The position numbers and the translations under genes are program-made. Below are positions 5,971-8,570 of a DNA stretch of 8,570 nucleotides, piece after piece (positions within the stretch are counted from its first letter, which is position 1; every line of letters starts with the position of its first letter). Source of the DNA: Nostocaceae cyanobacterium CSSed10_463m (GTDB taxonomy: Bacteria > Cyanobacteriota > Cyanobacteriia > Cyanobacteriales > Nostocaceae); NCBI GenBank assembly GCA_003556955.1, contig PWQB01000099.1, positions 1-8,570 on the forward strand, read 5' to 3'. The notes below the pieces were generated by a model. That model worked only from the letters and a program-made list of their open reading frames with translations. It searched no databases and was not told where the DNA came from.

Positions 5971-6966
5971 ATGATTGAAGTAGAACATCTCAGTAAAACT
6001 TATGGTTCCACCCCAGCTATTAATGATGTGACATTTAGCGTCGAACCTGGGGAAATTTTAGGGTTTTTAGGGCCGAATGGGGCTGGTAAAACTACAACCA
6101 TGCGGATTTTAGCCGGTTATCTCCCAGCTACAGAGGGGAAAGCGAGAATTGCTGGTTTTGACGTTAATGATGATTCCCTCGCAGTCCGCCAACGCATTGG
6201 TTATTTGCCTGAGACACCCCCGTTATATCCAGAAATGACTGTGGAGGGGTTTTTACATTTTGTAGCCCGAATTAAAGGCATTTCCGCAGGCGATCGCACC
6301 AACAAGGTAACAGCCGCCATCACACGCTGCAACTTGGAAGAAAAGCGCAAAGTCATTATTCGCAAACTATCCAAAGGATATCGCCAAAGAGTCGGCATTG
6401 CTCAAGCGATTGTTCATGATCCCCCGGCGATTATTTTAGATGAACCGACAGTAGGACTTGACCCCCGGCAAATTATTGAGGTTCGCAATTTAATTAAAAG
6501 CCTGGCTGGGACGCATACTATTATTTTGTCTACCCACATTTTGCCAGAGGTGAGTATGACTTGTAGCCGTGTTGCCATTATTAACAAAGGAAAATTAGTC
6601 GCAACTAATACACCAGAAAATTTGATGACACAGTTGGCAGGTGGTGCAGGATATGAATTAGAAATTGAGGGAGATAGTGGTTTAGCCAAACAAGTTTTGC
6701 AAAATATCCCAGGTGTAAGTTTGGTAGAATCTGTTTCTAATCATCAAGCATCCAGAGAAAACCGCGCCCACCTGCGGGTAATTTCACAAATAGGAATTGA
6801 ACCGGGAACAGATATAGCTGCAACTTTGCTTAATTCTGGCTTTGGATTACATGAAATGCGACGTGTCAGCGCTACCCTAGAAGATGTATTTTTGCAACTG
6901 ACTACAGAAGAAAAAAATTTAGATGTCGTTGCAGATTCAGAAACCACCGCAGGAGAAGCAGCATAA
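5971..6966 (+). CDS. ABC transporter ATP-binding protein, GldA/CcmA-like
   Basis: This 331-residue protein is a cytoplasmic ATPase that drives an ABC-2 type membrane partner. It has Walker A GPNGAGKT (34-41), YLPE in place of the Q-loop glutamine as is usual in this subgroup, the signature LSKGYRQR (133-140), Walker B AIILDEPT (153-160) and the H-loop STH (187-189). A C-terminal extension (about 225-310, ending MRRVSATLEDVFLQLT) is typical of exporter-type and GldA-like ATPases. The frame opens at a TTG at 5935, but I chose the ATG at 5971. The protein then begins MIEVEHLSKTYG as family members do, and the 12 extra residues look unrelated. The permease gene begins directly after its stop codon, so they are surely co-transcribed. 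The substrate is unknown; the fold argues against iron import. It contains a HIP1 site at 6290-6297. Confidence 0.92.
   Translation: MIEVEHLSKTYGSTPAINDVTFSVEPGEILGFLGPNGAGKTTTMRILAGYLPATEGKARIAGFDVNDDSLAVRQRIGYLPETPPLYPEMTVEGFLHFVARIKGISAGDRTNKVTAAITRCNLEEKRKVIIRKLSKGYRQRVGIAQAIVHDPPAIILDEPTVGLDPRQIIEVRNLIKSLAGTHTIILSTHILPEVSMTCSRVAIINKGKLVATNTPENLMTQLAGGAGYELEIEGDSGLAKQVLQNIPGVSLVESVSNHQASRENRAHLRVISQIGIEPGTDIAATLLNSGFGLHEMRRVSATLEDVFLQLTTEEKNLDVVADSETTAGEAA
6290..6297. repeat. HIP1 octamer GCGATCGC
   Basis: This is an exact GCGATCGC palindrome, the highly iterated palindrome of many cyanobacteria, lying inside the ATPase gene. Confidence 0.9.
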
Positions 6967-7779
6967 ATGGGTATAGTTCTAAGTAATATTATTGCCATTT
7001 ATCGCCGAGAGTTACAGAGTTATTTTATCTCGCCTTTAGCTTATGCGATCGCCAGCATATTTTGGTTCATCGGCGGGTTATTCTTTGTGACAATTTTACT
7101 AGGGCCAGATGGAATTATCCCCGCAGTCGACCAAATAGATATACAAGGACAACAGCTAGGCGTACCAATTCCGCCCATCGATGTCCCCTATGAATTTGTC
7201 CGGGCATTTTTGGATAGATTGGGTTGGCTATTGTTATTTATTTTACCAATTCTCTCAATGGGGCTGTATGCTGAAGAACGCAAGCGCGGTACTTTGGAAC
7301 TTTTAGCCACGTCACCAGTCACTAACTGGGCGGTAGCTGTAGGTAAATTATTAGGGGTACTGACATTTTTTACCACCATGATTATACCGTTGTTTGTATT
7401 CCAGGCGATCGCCATCAGTGCCTCAAATCCTCCCATATCACTGACAATTCCCTTACTAGGACATTTGGGCTTAATCTTGCTAGCAGCTGCCATATTATCA
7501 TTAGGAATGTTTATTTCCTCCCTGACTGACAGCACAATTTTATCTGCTGTCCTCACCTTTGCCCTGGTTTTATTGTTATTGTTTGTGGATGTGATTGCCA
7601 AAAGTATCGGTGGACAAGTAGGAGAAATCGTGGGTCATTTCTCATTATTAAAACATTACAATACCCTGATTCAAGGTATTTTTGATACCAGCGCCTTGAT
7701 TTTATTTACCAGTTACATTTTTTTGGGCATCTTTCTCACAGCCCAGTCAATTGACGCGCTGCGCTTTCAACGTCGGTAG
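6967..7779 (+). CDS. ABC-2 type permease, GldF-like
   Basis: This 270-residue integral membrane protein is the partner of the ATPase just upstream (stop TAA 6964-6966, ATG 6967). AGGAG at 6951-6955 is a good ribosome-binding site inside the upstream gene. About six hydrophobic segments are visible: 24-45, 86-101, 122-149, 161-183, 189-212 and 242-260. The opening IYRRELQSYFISPLAYAIAS, the EERKRGTLELLATSPVTNWAVAVGK loop between the second and third segments, and the closing SIDALRFQRR are characteristic of GldF-like ABC-2 permeases. In Flavobacterium, GldA, GldF and GldG act together in gliding; in cyanobacteria the role is not established. It contains HIP1 octamers at 7045-7052 and 7405-7412. 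The protein is full length and appears intact. Confidence 0.9.
   Translation: MGIVLSNIIAIYRRELQSYFISPLAYAIASIFWFIGGLFFVTILLGPDGIIPAVDQIDIQGQQLGVPIPPIDVPYEFVRAFLDRLGWLLLFILPILSMGLYAEERKRGTLELLATSPVTNWAVAVGKLLGVLTFFTTMIIPLFVFQAIAISASNPPISLTIPLLGHLGLILLAAAILSLGMFISSLTDSTILSAVLTFALVLLLLFVDVIAKSIGGQVGEIVGHFSLLKHYNTLIQGIFDTSALILFTSYIFLGIFLTAQSIDALRFQRR
7045..7052. repeat. HIP1 octamer GCGATCGC
   Basis: This is an exact HIP1 palindrome within the permease gene; it encodes part of the first membrane segment. Confidence 0.9.
7405..7412. repeat. HIP1 octamer GCGATCGC
   Basis: This is a second exact HIP1 palindrome within the permease gene. No HIP1 copy was seen in the iron locus (1-5756). Confidence 0.9.
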
Positions 7780-7830
7780 TTAATAGTTAATGACACTAAT
7801 AACTAATGACAAATGACCAATGACTAATAA
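7780..7830 (+). repeat. Heptamer tandem repeat (STRR-type)
   Basis: Five contiguous 7-base units fit CYAATRA with one variant: CTAATAA, CTAATGA, CAAATGA, CCAATGA and CTAATAA at 7796-7830. Two more units, TTAATAG and TTAATGA (7780-7793), precede them after a 2-base break. Short heptamer arrays of this type are known from heterocystous cyanobacteria. It fills the whole gap between the permease stop and the next start codon, leaving no recognisable Shine-Dalgarno sequence. Confidence 0.75.
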
Positions 7831-7831
7831 C

Positions 7832-8570
7832 ATGAAGATTATCAAAAAAAACAAACTGGGAAAATATTTATTTTGGCTAGGCCCTTTTTTATTAGCTGTG
7901 GGCTTAACATCTGGATTAGTGTCGGGAAACTGGGGAATTATTCCCTTAATATTTCTGATTGCTGGAACTGTTATCAGTGCTTTATGGATAGGATTGCAAA
8001 GCTATCAAACTAAATGGTGGAATCGTCGTTCTACTCAAGTTAGTACTAATGCTTTAGTTTCCATTGTGGCCGTATTGGTTATTTTAGGCTTAGTTAACTT
8101 TTTGGGGACTCGCTACAACCTACGTCAAGACTTAACTGAAGCCCAATTATTTACCCTAGCCCCGCAATCTAAAAATTTAGTACGTAACTTACCGCAACCA
8201 GTCAAAGTCTGGATATTTGATGTTAATAGAAATCCCCAAGATCGGGAATTGCTAGAAAACTATCGGCGACAAAGTGCAAACTTTCAGTTTGAGTACGTTG
8301 ACCCCCAAGCGAGACCGACTTTAGCTAACAAATTTGGTGTTAAAGATTATGGGGAAGTACACTTAGAGTCTGGAGATAACCGCCAATTAGTCCAAACATT
8401 AAATGTCAATGAACGCCTGTCAGAAATTAGATTAACAAATCGTCTGCAACAAATTACCAGTGCAACTACAACTTCAGTTTGCTTTCTTCAAGGTCATGGT
8501 GAACAAGCGATGACTTCTGGTCAGGGGGGAATTTCGCAAGCTATTCAGGGATTAGGTGATAGAAATTATA
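7832..8570 (+). CDS. GldG-like ABC transporter auxiliary protein (3' partial)
   Basis: An ATG at 7832 opens a frame with no stop to the right edge, giving 246 visible residues (MKIIKKNKLGKYLFWLGPFL...). There are three hydrophobic segments, about 12-30, 36-55 and 73-91. They are followed by LGTRYNLRQDLTEAQLFTLAPQSKNLVRNLPQPVKVWIFD, the hallmark of the GldG / ABC-transporter auxiliary family: membrane anchor, then a domain that normally faces the periplasm. VCFLQGHGEQ (about 216-225) is also typical. It follows the GldF-like permease on the same strand with a 52-base gap, completing a GldA-GldF-GldG set. The remainder of the domain and any C-terminal membrane helix lie outside the window. Substrate and role in cyanobacteria are unknown. 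Confidence 0.85.
   Translation, partial: MKIIKKNKLGKYLFWLGPFLLAVGLTSGLVSGNWGIIPLIFLIAGTVISALWIGLQSYQTKWWNRRSTQVSTNALVSIVAVLVILGLVNFLGTRYNLRQDLTEAQLFTLAPQSKNLVRNLPQPVKVWIFDVNRNPQDRELLENYRRQSANFQFEYVDPQARPTLANKFGVKDYGEVHLESGDNRQLVQTLNVNERLSEIRLTNRLQQITSATTTSVCFLQGHGEQAMTSGQGGISQAIQGLGDRNY

Noticed and set aside
7188..7601. 137-codon frame on the - strand
   Set aside because: It lies wholly opposite the ABC-2 permease gene, gives a low-complexity Asn/Lys/Ser-rich product without family features, and is a shadow frame. The shorter - strand frames at 2487-2699, 6201-6398, 6414-6689 and 6744-6998 are rejected for the same reason.
7780..7830. CRISPR array
   Set aside because: Units are only 7 bases, degenerate and contiguous with no spacers, so this is a short tandem repeat.

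Overview
The window looks like chromosomal DNA from a filamentous, probably heterocyst-forming, Nostoc/Anabaena-type cyanobacterium. The grounds are three HIP1 octamers (GCGATCGC), a run of short heptamer repeats (STRR type), several hairpin-rich C/G-block intergenic repeats of the kind common in these genomes, a TonB-dependent receptor with an N-terminal AMIN domain, and AT-rich codon use. All genes read on the + strand; I see no credible gene on the - strand.

Positions 1-5756 form an iron/siderophore uptake locus. The order is: an AraC-family (PchR-like) regulator cut by the left edge; a 476-base gap with repeats and a two-copy direct repeat that is a good candidate operator; a siderophore-type TonB-dependent outer-membrane receptor; a sucrase/ferredoxin-like (Apd1/Aim32-type) thioredoxin-fold [2Fe-2S] protein; and a periplasmic iron-siderophore-binding lipoprotein whose start overlaps the end of the ferredoxin-like gene. 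The likely flow is: the regulator senses the siderophore, the receptor brings it through the outer membrane, and the lipoprotein carries it across the periplasm. The cytosolic Fe-S protein is well placed to act on the imported ferric complex, possibly as its reductase. The inner-membrane permease and ATPase for this import are not in the window.

Positions 5757-5970 are intergenic, with a nested-hairpin element and then a plausible promoter. Positions 5971-8570 hold a separate ABC-transport operon of the GldA/GldF/GldG type: ATPase, ABC-2 permease with no gap, then, after a heptamer repeat array, a GldG-like membrane-anchored auxiliary protein that runs off the right edge. It resembles exporter or gliding-type complexes, not iron importers, so it is probably unrelated to the iron locus.

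The points most worth a second look are the bis-histidine [2Fe-2S] motif translationally coupled to a siderophore-binding protein, the regulator's probable direct-repeat operator, a Fur-box-like site overlapping a perfect hairpin before the Fe-S gene, and repeat DNA that appears to form the regulator's C-terminal tail.
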